This document shows, piece after piece, positions 54,980-63,783 of a stretch of 64,000 bases of DNA. The notes under the pieces are model-generated. The model was given only the letters and a program-made list of their open reading frames with translations. It was not told where the DNA came from and searched no databases. The position numbers were made by a program, and so were the translations under genes. How positions within the stretch are numbered: the stretch's first letter is position 1; each line of letters begins with the position of its first letter. The DNA comes from Spirosoma spitsbergense DSM 19989 (lineage in GTDB: Bacteria; Bacteroidota; Bacteroidia; Cytophagales; Spirosomataceae). The stretch spans positions 1 through 64,000 of the forward strand of contig NZ_KB893543.1 of the NCBI RefSeq assembly GCF_000374085.1, given 5' to 3'.

Positions 54980-55204
54980 ATGTCCACGTTAACTATTCAT
55001 GTTCCAGAAGAACAAAAAGCAGGGCTATTGAATCTGCTGAAAACAATACCCTACATTGTGATTGAACCAGAGCAAAAACTAACTAACACGTCGGCAAACT
55101 GGCGTATCCTGGAAGGCAAGTACGCAAAATCTGGCATTACGACTCAAACGTTGGCTCAGGAAAATGAACGGGAGAAAATACGTGAACAGAAACCAGTTTT
55201 ATAG
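54980..55204 (+). CDS. Antitoxin of a VapBC-like pair
   Basis: From the ATG at 54980 the product has 74 residues; a TTG at 54959 is a weaker start. It begins with a short strand TLTIHVPEEQKAGLLNLLKT, as in ribbon-helix-helix or Phd-type antitoxins, and ends in a charged tail (ENEREKIREQK) that would wrap the toxin. It is recognised mainly by position: its TAG stop overlaps the GTG start of a PIN toxin gene. Expected to neutralise the toxin and repress the operon. Confidence 0.75.
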   Translation: MSTLTIHVPEEQKAGLLNLLKTIPYIVIEPEQKLTNTSANWRILEGKYAKSGITTQTLAQENEREKIREQKPVL

Positions 55205-55620
55205 TGATAAACACGTATGTCCTGGATGCAAACGCCCTGTTAACCTATTTCGGCAAAGAGTCAGGTGTTGATGTAATCAGAAGATTAATGTCCCGTGCAG
55301 AAACTGCCGAGTGCCTGCTATTTGTTCATGCTATCAACGCTTATGAACTGTATTATCAGTTCTACCGGGATAAAGGAGAAGTAGAGGCTAACGAATTATG
55401 GGCAGACATTCACTTACTCCCCGTACGGGTGTTATATACACTTGACGAGAATTTCATACTAACAGCAGGCCATTTTAAGGCGACATTCAGTATGTCGGTG
55501 GCGGACTCTTTTTTATTGGCTCAAGCCCATTTGCTCAACGCTGAGATAGTTACATCCGACCACCATGAACTTGACGTTGTTGACAAAGCAGGCATTCTGA
55601 AATTTTATTGGTTCCGATGA
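55204..55620 (+). CDS. PIN-domain ribonuclease toxin (VapC-like)
   Basis: A 138-residue PIN domain. The four acidic residues of the metal site are visible: Asp8 (YVLDANALL), Glu48 (AINAYELYY), Asp101 (SVADSFLLAQA) and Asp119 (VTSDHHE). VapC toxins cut tRNA or rRNA when their antitoxin is lost. The GTG start overlaps the antitoxin stop (TAGTG), and its own stop overlaps the ATG of the next gene (ATGA), so three genes are translationally coupled. The third gene is not a normal part of vapBC operons. Confidence 0.88.
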   Translation: MINTYVLDANALLTYFGKESGVDVIRRLMSRAETAECLLFVHAINAYELYYQFYRDKGEVEANELWADIHLLPVRVLYTLDENFILTAGHFKATFSMSVADSFLLAQAHLLNAEIVTSDHHELDVVDKAGILKFYWFR

Positions 55621-56588
55621 AACAGATCATTACCAAAAACTTCCTGCTCATTGTTCTGCTCTTGTCCGTTGCGTTCGCCTTTGCCATGAAAGCAACTATT
55701 TTCCAGAAAGAGCCGGACAACAAGCCGAAACCGATTGAGGTTGTTCCGGCTGATTTTACCGCCTACTGGTTTACGGGAAAGGCTGAGCTAAACAGCTATA
55801 CACTCGAACAGGTCCAATACGGGGCACTATATCCCGGCGAAGCAGTGCTGATTTTTGTAACGGAAAACTTCCGCACCGACACGCAGGTTAAATCAGAATC
55901 ACCGGCCAGCTATGATAAATCGGTGCCGGTGCTGAAAACGAATATAGTCCGGAAATTTGCAACGGGTATCTACGACTATTCGCTGTTTACATCCGTTTTT
56001 ACGCCCACATCCAACGGTAACGACCGCGCGGCTGCTTTCCCGAATACACTAAAAGTAAGTACCTCGGTACAGGATTGGTGTGGCCATAGCTATCAGCAGC
56101 TCAATTACCGCGATGCGGGGTATCAGGTGAGCGGTAAGTCGTATTTTGAAAACGAAGCGGATGAACAATATACCGTTCCCAAAGCCATGCTTGAAGATGA
56201 ACTCTGGAACCGTATCCGAATCAATCCCGCTAAATTACCCACGGGCGAATTTGAGCTGATTCCCGGTACGATGGCCGCCCGACTGCGCCATAAACGCCTG
56301 GAACCGTTGCCTGTAAAAGGAACGCTGGCGGATTATGAAGGAGTCCTGTATCCTGGTAAGTTTTTAAAAGCGTACACACTCGAATACCACACCGACGACC
56401 GGACACTCGTGATTGTTTTTGAAAACCGATTCCCGTATAAAATCGTTGGCTGGAAAGAAACGTACAAAAGCCGAAATGCTCTCCTGACCTCCAGAGCGGT
56501 TTTGACAAAAACCATCCAGACGGATTACTGGAACCATAACGCACCGGAAGACAGTACGTTACGGGCACAGTTACTCCCAAAGCCATGA
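55617..56588 (+). CDS. Exported protein of unknown function (often misnamed Maf-like)
   Basis: From the ATG at 55617 the product has 323 residues with an N-terminal signal or anchor (ITKNFLLIVLLLSVAFAFAM). The mature part is beta-rich with two related segments, TLEQVQYGALYPGEAVLIFVTE and ADYEGVLYPGKFLKAYTLEYHTDD, suggesting an internal duplication. Homologues in Bacteroidota are, as I recall, sometimes labelled septum formation inhibitor Maf, but it has no Maf nucleotide-pyrophosphatase motif. A conserved-looking DWCGHSYQQLN segment lies near residue 145. Its start overlaps the toxin stop, and its end overlaps the longest frame of the next gene. Confidence 0.8.
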   Translation: MKQIITKNFLLIVLLLSVAFAFAMKATIFQKEPDNKPKPIEVVPADFTAYWFTGKAELNSYTLEQVQYGALYPGEAVLIFVTENFRTDTQVKSESPASYDKSVPVLKTNIVRKFATGIYDYSLFTSVFTPTSNGNDRAAAFPNTLKVSTSVQDWCGHSYQQLNYRDAGYQVSGKSYFENEADEQYTVPKAMLEDELWNRIRINPAKLPTGEFELIPGTMAARLRHKRLEPLPVKGTLADYEGVLYPGKFLKAYTLEYHTDDRTLVIVFENRFPYKIVGWKETYKSRNALLTSRAVLTKTIQTDYWNHNAPEDSTLRAQLLPKP

Positions 56589-56620
56589 GCGTTCAACCCC
56601 CATATGCTTCTTACAATCGC

Positions 56621-57388
56621 ATGAACCGTAGAGCCATTTATTCACTTTTTCTGCTGGTATTCCTCAATGCCTGTTCATCGGACAAAGACAAACCGGCAAA
56701 AACGAACGACCCCACCTACACGCTGATTTTCATCGATAAAACCCGCAGTGTGAACGTCAACAAAGACTTCGTAGCCCGTAAATACCAGCAGGCCATCACC
56801 GACATTGTCGAGCAGACCATTCACCAGAAAGGCGACAAACTGGAGGTGTATTTCATTCACGAAAACACGTCAAAAGCCCGCGCCCTGAACGTGACGATTC
56901 GCTCTGAAATGGACGATATCTCAGCAGCCAGCCCAACCGACCGGGAAGCCGCCGAAACCGAGTTCAACCTGACGCTAACCCGCGAAAAAGCACAAATCAG
57001 GCAACGGGTATTTCAGCAATTGATGGCACAGAATGTCGGTTCGTCCAACCAGGAAACCGACATATGGGCCAGTCTGCCCGTGATTGCCAAAGCCAACGAA
57101 TCGGGGGCAACGGTGAGGGTGTATTATCTCAGCGACATGATCGAGAGCGTGAAGGGCAACGGTCGGCGTGATTTTCAGGTGAAGCCCCCCAAAGACAATA
57201 CCCAGGCCGACGAATGGGCCAAAACGGATGCCGAATCCCTGAAACGGTACATCATTGGCAGCCCCGACATCACCATGGTTCTACCCTTCGAGCCGAATGC
57301 TTCGGTGAAGGAAAACAACCCCGCCGTTACGCAGTACTGGCAAACGCTGTTTGCGGAACTGGGTGCGGGAGCGGTAGAAGAGGAGTAA
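56621..57388 (+). CDS. Lipoprotein with von Willebrand A-like fold
   Basis: From the ATG at 56621 the product has 255 residues with a lipobox LNAC (Cys18). The mature domain begins TLIFIDKTRSVN, where Asp39-x-Thr41-x-Ser43 looks like a MIDAS metal site. It continues with KLEVYFIHENTSKARALN and VRVYYLSDMIESVKG, matching the alternating strands of a vWA fold. Such domains mediate protein contacts at the periplasmic face. A Met at 56585 overlapping the upstream stop would put extra residues before the signal peptide. The gene belongs to the run that starts with the toxin-antitoxin pair. Confidence 0.75.
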   Translation: MNRRAIYSLFLLVFLNACSSDKDKPAKTNDPTYTLIFIDKTRSVNVNKDFVARKYQQAITDIVEQTIHQKGDKLEVYFIHENTSKARALNVTIRSEMDDISAASPTDREAAETEFNLTLTREKAQIRQRVFQQLMAQNVGSSNQETDIWASLPVIAKANESGATVRVYYLSDMIESVKGNGRRDFQVKPPKDNTQADEWAKTDAESLKRYIIGSPDITMVLPFEPNASVKENNPAVTQYWQTLFAELGAGAVEEE

Positions 57389-57406
57389 AATGAAGGATCT
57401 GCTTTA

Positions 57407-57433
57407 TGTCGAATTTTTCTGATTTTTTCGACA
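57407..57433. repeat. Fic-associated 27-bp element, copy 1
   Basis: TGTCGAA and TTCGACA form 7-bp inverted arms around a 13-base T-rich spacer containing TTCTGATT. It lies 87 bases before the preferred Fic start at 57520. A further half-site TTCGACA lies at 57458-57464. Confidence 0.8.
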
Positions 57434-57478
57434 ATATGCTCGTTTAATGTTAAGCCATTCGACATGAAATGAGTACAT

Positions 57479-57505
57479 TGTCGAAAATTTCTGATTTTTT
57501 CGACA
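57479..57505. repeat. Fic-associated 27-bp element, copy 2
   Basis: It is the same element as copy 1 with 25 of 27 bases identical, 72 bases further on in the same orientation. It ends 14 bases before the ATG at 57520. If translation began at 57469 the element would fall inside the coding region, which argues for the later start. Confidence 0.8.
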
Positions 57506-57519
57506 TACATCACCGCAGT

Positions 57520-58608
57520 ATGGCTTACGACCCGCTTCTTCCATTCAACGATTTACCCGATTTACCGCCCAACATCAATTATTACCAGCCCAAAATTGTG
57601 CGGGCGTTAGCAGCAGCAGCTAGAAATTTAGGCGAACTAAAGGGTTTATGTGCCACGCTACCTGACCCACTTTTGTTACTGAATACACTGGTGCTTCAGG
57701 AGAGTCGCGATAGCTCAGCCATTGAAAACATCGTGACGACGCAGGACGAGTTATACCGGGCATCGCTTGAAGAAACTACCCATAACTCATCGGCTAAAGA
57801 GGTCTTGAATTACCGGGAAGCTACCTACGCTGGACTGGCCCGAATGCAGTCGCAACACAATCTGATTGTAGTCAACACGCTGATTGGCGTGGTGCAGACC
57901 ATTAAACAGAATAGGTCGGCGGTTCGGCAAGCGCCTGGTACAAATCTGCGCAATGGAGCAACCGGTCAGATCATGTATACCCCACCCTGCTGCGAAGACG
58001 TTATTCGGCAGAAGTTATCCGCCCTTGAGCAATTTATTAACGAAGACGACCCTAACGGTCCGGATCCGCTCATCAAACTCGCGCTGATTCATCATCAGTT
58101 TGAAGCTATTCACCCGTTTCTGGATGGGAACGGACGCACAGGTCGAATTCTGATTGCCCTTTACCTGGTACAGCAGACATTGCTTCCACAACCCGTGTTG
58201 TATCTGAGCCGATACATTAACCTTTACCGAACTGACTACTACCGGCTATTACGCGAGGTTACGGAGCGGGACTCCTGGACAGAATGGATTGTATTTATGC
58301 TTAATGGCATTGAGCAGACGGCCCAGCTAACTACCTCTAAAATCCGGCGTATTCTGGCTCTGATGAATGAAATTGAGTCAGACATGCGACAGGCACTGCG
58401 TAGTTCATACAACCCTGATTTGCTGCGAATAATGTTTATGCAACCTTATCTGAAAATTGATCTTCTGGTACGCAACGAACTGGCCCACCGGCAAACAGCA
58501 GCCATTTATCTCAAGAAGCTAGCCGAAGCACGCATACTTACAGCCAACCCCATCGGTAAAACCATCTATTACGTCAATCAACGCCTGTTGGACATTCTAG
58601 CTGATTAA
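57520..58608 (+). CDS. Class II Fic-family AMP-transferase with winged-helix tail
   Basis: From the ATG at 57520 the product is 362 residues. The Fic_N region carries the inhibitory motif SxxxEN (SSAIEN, Ser65 to Glu69 and Asn70), which makes this a self-inhibited class II enzyme. The catalytic loop HPFLDGNGRTGR at 198-209 is complete. The C-terminal 100 residues form helices and a winged helix (LVRNELAHRQTAAIYLKKLA, then IGKTIYYVNQRLLDIL) able to bind DNA. It is expected to transfer AMP to a protein target and perhaps to regulate itself through the 27-bp elements upstream. The longer frame from 57469 is possible. Confidence 0.92.
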   Translation: MAYDPLLPFNDLPDLPPNINYYQPKIVRALAAAARNLGELKGLCATLPDPLLLLNTLVLQESRDSSAIENIVTTQDELYRASLEETTHNSSAKEVLNYREATYAGLARMQSQHNLIVVNTLIGVVQTIKQNRSAVRQAPGTNLRNGATGQIMYTPPCCEDVIRQKLSALEQFINEDDPNGPDPLIKLALIHHQFEAIHPFLDGNGRTGRILIALYLVQQTLLPQPVLYLSRYINLYRTDYYRLLREVTERDSWTEWIVFMLNGIEQTAQLTTSKIRRILALMNEIESDMRQALRSSYNPDLLRIMFMQPYLKIDLLVRNELAHRQTAAIYLKKLAEARILTANPIGKTIYYVNQRLLDILAD

Positions 58609-58696
58609 TCCGATTCACCAGAAAATTCGCTCCTTCTTTTCCCTCATGATGTCACAGCATGACTACGTTTCTGGTATTGACTACCATGATTCAAGC

Positions 58697-59605
58697 CTAC
58701 TTACCGGCTTGTACAGGCTCTTCCGATGTAGTAACCGGAACCTGTTCTGCCGGAATCTCGAACTGATACCCAATTGCAAACCCGGAGAAATCATTTTTCA
58801 GGCAATAGGAGGTCAATACCAACCCTCCGCCTTCGCGCCGAACAGCGAGGTAATGGAACATAGGTTTGTAGGCCGTAGCGATATCGGGCAGGCGGCTGGA
58901 CGAGGTATTCAGGGGCTGGCGTAGTCCACCACCACCGCCAATGACCAGAAATGTTTTGCCGGCAAACTCATACCGCTCGAAGGCATGCGAATGGCCGGTA
59001 ATAAACAACCGCGCTTTCTTCGATTTTAGGTAAGCCGGTACAAAACGCTGTTGTACCAGTTTGGAGGAACCCACTAATTTACTGTTCGAATACGGCGCAT
59101 GGTGACAGGTTACGATGATAACCTTTACGTCAGCATCAGCATCCAGATCGACCAGCGTTTGCTCGTACCATGTTTGCTGCTTAACAAGTTCTTCGACTGA
59201 CATTATACTGAAATTGGAATTCAGCATGACCACGGCAATCTCATCCGTGCGTTTTACGTATCCGGTAGGGCTGTGTTCGGGAAAACGCTGCTGGAAATTT
59301 TTGGCTCCTTTTCGGGGGCGACCCATTACGTCGTGGTTGCCCATAATGGCATAAACCGACGTTCCCACTTCTGTGCATTTCAGCAGAAACTGGTCGATAA
59401 CACGCCACTTGTTTTTCCGATAGCCAAGCGATACGATATCCCCCAGCCAATATAGAACGGTTGGTTTTAGCCGGGTTATCTCATCAAAAATAGTCCGGGT
59501 TGCTTTGGTGTTGTTGTACGCCCGCAGTACAAGCCGTTCTACCCACATAGGGGCCTGCGTATCGCTCAAAAAAAGAATCTCAGATTTACTATTCTCTTCT
59601 TCCAT
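58697..59605 (-). CDS. Calcineurin-like metallophosphoesterase
   Basis: A 302-residue phosphoesterase with the dinuclear metal motifs LFLSDTQ (Asp15), YWLGDIVSLG, MGNHDVMG, IVTCHHAPY and ITGHSHAFER. No signal peptide is seen. The family removes phosphate from diverse substrates, and purple-acid-phosphatase-like members are closest by the GHSHAFER end. The leftward gene shares no operon with its neighbours, lying convergent to the Fic gene. Substrate unknown. Confidence 0.9.
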   Translation of the reverse strand: MEEENSKSEILFLSDTQAPMWVERLVLRAYNNTKATRTIFDEITRLKPTVLYWLGDIVSLGYRKNKWRVIDQFLLKCTEVGTSVYAIMGNHDVMGRPRKGAKNFQQRFPEHSPTGYVKRTDEIAVVMLNSNFSIMSVEELVKQQTWYEQTLVDLDADADVKVIIVTCHHAPYSNSKLVGSSKLVQQRFVPAYLKSKKARLFITGHSHAFERYEFAGKTFLVIGGGGGLRQPLNTSSSRLPDIATAYKPMFHYLAVRREGGGLVLTSYCLKNDFSGFAIGYQFEIPAEQVPVTTSEEPVQAGK

Positions 59606-59636
59606 AGTTTATTCTGTTTACGGGACGAATGGTTTT

Positions 59637-60314
59637 TCACCAGGAGAAGGCTCGCCATACCAGCTGTACCTCCGCCGTAAAGGCCGCATTCTCTGCCGAT
59701 ACAGCATCGTACCACTTCAACTCCCCTGCCACTCGAAAGCGACGGCCAATTGGCTGCGTATAAGAACTGGCGGCCATCCAGCCCAAACTATTTTTACTGC
59801 CAACGACACTGCCATCATACCGCAACCTCGATTGGTTTAAATAATAGCCCGACCCCACCGTCAGCGCCAGTCGCCGGGCGATGCTCCGCTCGGTACCACT
59901 AAGCCAGGCCAGCGGCATCGAAAATACAACCAACACCGGAATAACCGATATGTTTACCCGCGCCGGTTCGCCGGTTATCTGCCCCCGGTAGCTATACATA
60001 GGTACCCATCCCGATTCGAGTCCTACCCGCAGCCGATGATCGGGATGCCACATCAACCGAAACGAAGCAGGCACGCCAAACCGGCTTAGATGGGATTGTT
60101 CCAGCGCATCCGGAATAAGTACATGCGTCGAGTAGTAGGATAACCCACTACCGGCAGTGGCAACGATTGTATACGGGCCACGCCGGGTACTTCTTTTGGT
60201 ATCAATCGAGTCCGGTACTATTCTGCGTGTCCGACGAATCTGCTGAGCACTGACAGATAGGCTTAATAACAGCAATACGAGTAGCCAGTTAGTAATATGT
60301 AAGCGAACATTCAT
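59637..60314 (-). CDS. Exported beta-rich protein, probable outer-membrane barrel
   Basis: From the ATG at 60314 the product has 225 residues with a signal peptide ending at VSAQ. The mature part has alternating strands with aromatic ends (FRLMWHPDHRLRVGLESGW, GWMAASSYTQPIGRRFRVAG) and ends in LVWRAFSW, a C-terminal aromatic as in many outer-membrane barrels. No family is recognised. It follows the glycerophosphodiesterase gene by four bases and is surely co-transcribed with it. Confidence 0.75.
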   Translation of the reverse strand: MNVRLHITNWLLVLLLLSLSVSAQQIRRTRRIVPDSIDTKRSTRRGPYTIVATAGSGLSYYSTHVLIPDALEQSHLSRFGVPASFRLMWHPDHRLRVGLESGWVPMYSYRGQITGEPARVNISVIPVLVVFSMPLAWLSGTERSIARRLALTVGSGYYLNQSRLRYDGSVVGSKNSLGWMAASSYTQPIGRRFRVAGELKWYDAVSAENAAFTAEVQLVWRAFSW

Positions 60315-60318
60315 AAGC

Positions 60319-61584
60319 TCATTGCTCAGTATAGTGATAAAAGGCAACTACGGGTGAATAGTTGGAAAGAATTCCGTCGAACTGATTCTGATTGATAAAT
60401 TCCTCAATAAACGTTGGCTCGTCGAGCGTCCAGACGTATACAGTGCGGCCCTGCGCTTTCATGGCCAGCACCTCGTCCGTTTGGGGACCGAGTGTCCAGC
60501 GGGGTGCCCAGATACCTGCTCCTACGCTGCGCGTGATAGCCGTATCCAGTTCGCACAGGATGGGGGTATTTTCCTTGTTTTTCAGGGCTTTGTAGGAGTC
60601 CAGTGCATCGGTTGTAGGCAGGCCAATCACAATGTTCAGGTCACGGCCAGCCTGTTTTGCCTTCTGAAGGTATTTCTGCTGAATGGCCTGTATAGGGTCC
60701 ATCGGCCCAATATATTTGGTGTCGAGCCAGACGAATTTAAGCCCTGTATTGTACACTACGGCTTCCAGTGCTTCTTCAAGCGTTGGAATTTTTTCCCCAT
60801 TGATCAACCGCACAAAGGCGCTTAGTTGCTTATACGTATACGATTCCAGTGAACCCGTCAGTCCACTTTTCTGGATGAGCCGCAGGTTGAGTGTGTTGTC
60901 ATGGTAGAGTACCGGCACGCCATCTTTTGTGTAGCGTACATCCATTTCAACGCCGGTTGCCCCCAGGCGAGACGCTAACTTGACAATAGCGACCGAATTT
61001 TCGGAAGCGGGCAGTAAGTCGGATGTGCGTCCACCAGAGCGGTGGGCCATAATGTTGAACGGTTTTCTATTCAGCGGTCGTATATACTGCAACGTCAGTG
61101 GTCGCGTTGGCGCAGCCTTACCGGATCCATACAATCCTTTGATAACCAATGTATCACCGACAGGCAGGTTTCCCGTGAATGCCTGTAGTCGGCCATTGTG
61201 TTTGGCCTGAACGACCAAATGAGCCAGGCCAATATCGGCGTTTACCAGTTTGCGCCAATAGCCATTCATCACTAGGCTGTCAGTCTGCGAACTACCCTCC
61301 AGATTAAAATAGGCAGCATCGAGGCCCGTAAACACTGATAAGTAATGCGTAGAGTCAGTTCCCTCAAGTAAATAAGACCACTTCAGTGCTACCTCGTTAC
61401 CAAATTGTGTTGACCCGTCAGAAACAACGTAAATGCCTTCTATAGCCTGACGAACGGCGGGGGAAAACCGCCCGGAGCCAGGCGAGTTTGTAAATGTATA
61501 GGGTAAGGGTGCTTCATACTCTTTTCGACAACCGCCAAAGGCGATGACGAATAAGACAGGCACCAGGTAAGCATATCGTTTCAC
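60319..61584 (-). CDS. Glycerophosphodiester phosphodiesterase-like lipoprotein
   Basis: A 421-residue lipoprotein (lipobox AFGGC, Cys19). A beta domain of about 150 residues (DGSTQFGNEVALKWSY, GLAHLVVQAKHNG) precedes the GDPD barrel. That barrel has AHRSGGRTSDLLPASENS, the acidic pair in GVEMDVRYTKDGVPVLYHD, and the ending VYVWTLDEP. The first His (AHR) and the Glu/Asp metal ligands are present. It would hydrolyse glycerophosphodiesters at the cell surface or periplasm. Its frame overlaps the upstream exported-protein gene by four bases and is followed by another exported barrel gene. Confidence 0.88.
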   Translation of the reverse strand: MKRYAYLVPVLFVIAFGGCRKEYEAPLPYTFTNSPGSGRFSPAVRQAIEGIYVVSDGSTQFGNEVALKWSYLLEGTDSTHYLSVFTGLDAAYFNLEGSSQTDSLVMNGYWRKLVNADIGLAHLVVQAKHNGRLQAFTGNLPVGDTLVIKGLYGSGKAAPTRPLTLQYIRPLNRKPFNIMAHRSGGRTSDLLPASENSVAIVKLASRLGATGVEMDVRYTKDGVPVLYHDNTLNLRLIQKSGLTGSLESYTYKQLSAFVRLINGEKIPTLEEALEAVVYNTGLKFVWLDTKYIGPMDPIQAIQQKYLQKAKQAGRDLNIVIGLPTTDALDSYKALKNKENTPILCELDTAITRSVGAGIWAPRWTLGPQTDEVLAMKAQGRTVYVWTLDEPTFIEEFINQNQFDGILSNYSPVVAFYHYTEQ

Positions 61585-62324
61585 AGAATAAAGGCGAAAA
61601 TAAGTTGCGGATAAAACAGGTTTCGATCAAACGTGTCGTACAGTGACCAAAGCTGCCAGTTGAAATTTGAATAAGCCGCCCTGAAGCCTGCCGATACGTA
61701 CCGCTGATTATAAAACGGTTGTTCCAGCACAATCGTGAAGGCAAAACCATTTAATTGCAGGCCATCCCGCACCACAGCCAGTGTACCAACTTCCGAGCGG
61801 TAATAATGATCCAGAATAGCTTCGGATTTTACCGTTAAACGAAGATCGTTTTTCAGACGGTAGCCTACCGATATGTTCGGCATGGATTCAATACCATAGG
61901 CCTGACTACTGAAAACGTCCTTTATTTCCAGTGCTCCTCCCCAGCCACTGACATCGTACCCCGCCGACACCGCCAGCCGGTCCGTTATGGGTCTGGCCCA
62001 ACGCAGGCCCAGGCTTAGATTACTCTGAACAAACTGGGTCTGAAACCGTCCTGCAAAAAACAGACGTTTGGTTAAGCCTCGCTGAAAATTAAGGTCGATG
62101 GCGGGTACACTTACCCGTATTTCTTCGGTCAGTTCGGGTGGTGTAGTCGTAAAAACCAGGCCCAGTGAGTTACGCCAGGTGTGCGGCAGCGGTGCCTGAG
62201 GAAAATATATCTCCGATTTCCTCGGCTTGCTTTCTGCCGATTGGGCAGTAGTGAAGAATGGTATCCCAAGCAGGAAGACTACAACTAAGTAGCCCCTGCT
62301 ATGCTTGCGTCGAAATGTAGTCAC
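61581..62324 (-). CDS. Exported beta-rich protein, unknown function
   Basis: The open frame extends to 62552, but a signal peptide (GYLVVVFLLGIPFFTTAQ) sits far inside it and a strong hairpin lies in the upstream part. I therefore choose the GTG at 62324 (VTTFRRKHSRG), giving about 247 residues. The mature part alternates strands (FFAGRFQTQFVQSNLSLGLR, LAVSAGYDVSGWGG, FAFTIVLEQPF) and ends in FIL, consistent with an outer-membrane barrel. It overlaps the GDPD gene by four bases, making a three-gene unit of surface proteins. The non-ATG start is the uncertain point. Confidence 0.7.
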   Translation of the reverse strand: MTTFRRKHSRGYLVVVFLLGIPFFTTAQSAESKPRKSEIYFPQAPLPHTWRNSLGLVFTTTPPELTEEIRVSVPAIDLNFQRGLTKRLFFAGRFQTQFVQSNLSLGLRWARPITDRLAVSAGYDVSGWGGALEIKDVFSSQAYGIESMPNISVGYRLKNDLRLTVKSEAILDHYYRSEVGTLAVVRDGLQLNGFAFTIVLEQPFYNQRYVSAGFRAAYSNFNWQLWSLYDTFDRNLFYPQLIFAFIL

Positions 62325-62415
62325 CTGGCGGGTTCTTATTAGAGTGAGTAGTAAACCGCACCGGGTAGGAATATGTTGCGGAGGTAACACAAAACCAACA
62401 CAAATAACAGGCCGA

Positions 62416-62456
62416 CAACCAGTGTTCCATGCCCGATAGGCATGGAACACTGGTTG
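62416..62456 (-). terminator. 18-bp perfect hairpin after the GT4-like gene
   Basis: CAACCAGTGTTCCATGCC (62416-62433) pairs perfectly with 62439-62456 around a 5-base loop. It lies about 115 bases beyond the leftward glycosyltransferase stop. No long T-tract follows. Its position within the longest frame of the next gene supports a downstream start for that gene. Confidence 0.7.
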
Positions 62457-62571
62457 CAACAAGACTTCTTCGGCCTCATCAGGCAGTTTAGTCACGCAAC
62501 TACTACGCACATATCGGTGTAATTTTTCACCGGTTATGCAAAAGTGGTGCATGCATAGTATCGTTGGCTAC

Positions 62572-63783
62572 TTACTGAAAAACCTCCGCTAACTGACTTT
62601 GCATAAGCCGGTTCATAGACGCCCAGGTTTTGTCCCAGGAGTTAGCCAGCAGGTACTCATCCACCGCCACCCAGTTGTCCGAAAAGTTGGGCTGATTGAG
62701 GGCTTTTTCAATTTCCTGCTCAAACACCGAAGCAGAATCAGCAATGAGCACGGGTGCCCACCCACCGTAGGTACTGACTACGTCGTTAATCCTCGTCGAG
62801 ACCACGGGCAAACCAGCCGCCAGGTATTCGGGGGTTTTGGTCGGGCTGATATACCGGGTAGCTTCATTGATGGCAAATGGCATAATCGCGACGTCCCATT
62901 GACTGAAGTAGGCCGGTAGTTCCAGGTATGTTTTCATACCCAGATAATGAATATTAGGGGCTTTGGGGAGCGTGACCGGGTTGATTTTCACCACTGGCCC
63001 TAACAGAATGAACTGCCAGTCGGGGCGTTGTTGAGCCAGTGATGCCAGCAGATCAATATTCATACGCTCGTCGATGACCCCACAGAATCCAATGCGCGGT
63101 CCTGGTGGAACAGACTGCATATCATTGGGTACGGGTAGTGCATGCCGGGCGGGTTCAAAATGGTTGTAGTCGATGCTGCTCGGGAAAGCAAATACATTGG
63201 CGTGCCGGTTCTGCTTGGCCTTATACAAACTTAGTCCGCCAGTGAACACCAGATCTGCTTTATTGAGCAGTTCTTTTTCCCGTTCGAGCAAACTGGGTGG
63301 TGCGCCCAGAAAAGCGGATAGTTCATCCATGCAGTCATAAACAGTCAGGTGCGGGGTGAGGTGATCGCTGAACCGAAGTGCCATCGGGGTGTAATACCAG
63401 GCAACAAATTCCTGAATAGCATTTTGACTAAGCAGTTCGTTCACCGCTTCCCGCTGCTGATTTAGTATCTTTTCGTGCGGCATACCATGCTTCAGGTGGG
63501 GCACCACGACCGTAATTGTTTCACTAACGGCCCGCGTTTCTACCCATTCCCTGTCGCCGTATACCGGCTCTTCAATGAACCAAACCCGCCATACCTGGCT
63601 GGCCCGGCTTAGCAAATGTTGTGGCCGCTGGTATACGAAGTTCCAGCGCAGATGAGAAAAACAGAGTAAATCGTTGACACTATGATTGGTTAACTCTACT
63701 ACCGGGGATTGATGTTCAACTGAATTATCGGTTGTATTCGTTTGTACGGAGGACGTCTCCCCTAAGGTTTGTTGCTGAAACAT
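62572..63783 (-). CDS. GT4-like family 1 glycosyltransferase
   Basis: A 403-residue GT-B enzyme. After a variable N-terminus of about 38 residues, the acceptor domain has LLCFSHLRWNFVYQRPQHLL, a motif seen in glycosyltransferases of this branch. The donor domain has GPRIGFCGVIDERMNIDLL and then SPTKTPEYLAAGLPVVSTRI, with the conserved Glu for the nucleotide sugar. It probably retains a nucleotide sugar and elongates a surface glycan. It stands alone at the right end of the window, with a hairpin terminator downstream. Confidence 0.9.
   Translation of the reverse strand: MFQQQTLGETSSVQTNTTDNSVEHQSPVVELTNHSVNDLLCFSHLRWNFVYQRPQHLLSRASQVWRVWFIEEPVYGDREWVETRAVSETITVVVPHLKHGMPHEKILNQQREAVNELLSQNAIQEFVAWYYTPMALRFSDHLTPHLTVYDCMDELSAFLGAPPSLLEREKELLNKADLVFTGGLSLYKAKQNRHANVFAFPSSIDYNHFEPARHALPVPNDMQSVPPGPRIGFCGVIDERMNIDLLASLAQQRPDWQFILLGPVVKINPVTLPKAPNIHYLGMKTYLELPAYFSQWDVAIMPFAINEATRYISPTKTPEYLAAGLPVVSTRINDVVSTYGGWAPVLIADSASVFEQEIEKALNQPNFSDNWVAVDEYLLANSWDKTWASMNRLMQSQLAEVFQ

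Noticed and set aside
55617-56588. Annotation as septum formation inhibitor Maf
   Set aside because: The protein is exported and lacks the nucleotide-binding motifs of Maf pyrophosphatases; the label appears to be an inherited misname.
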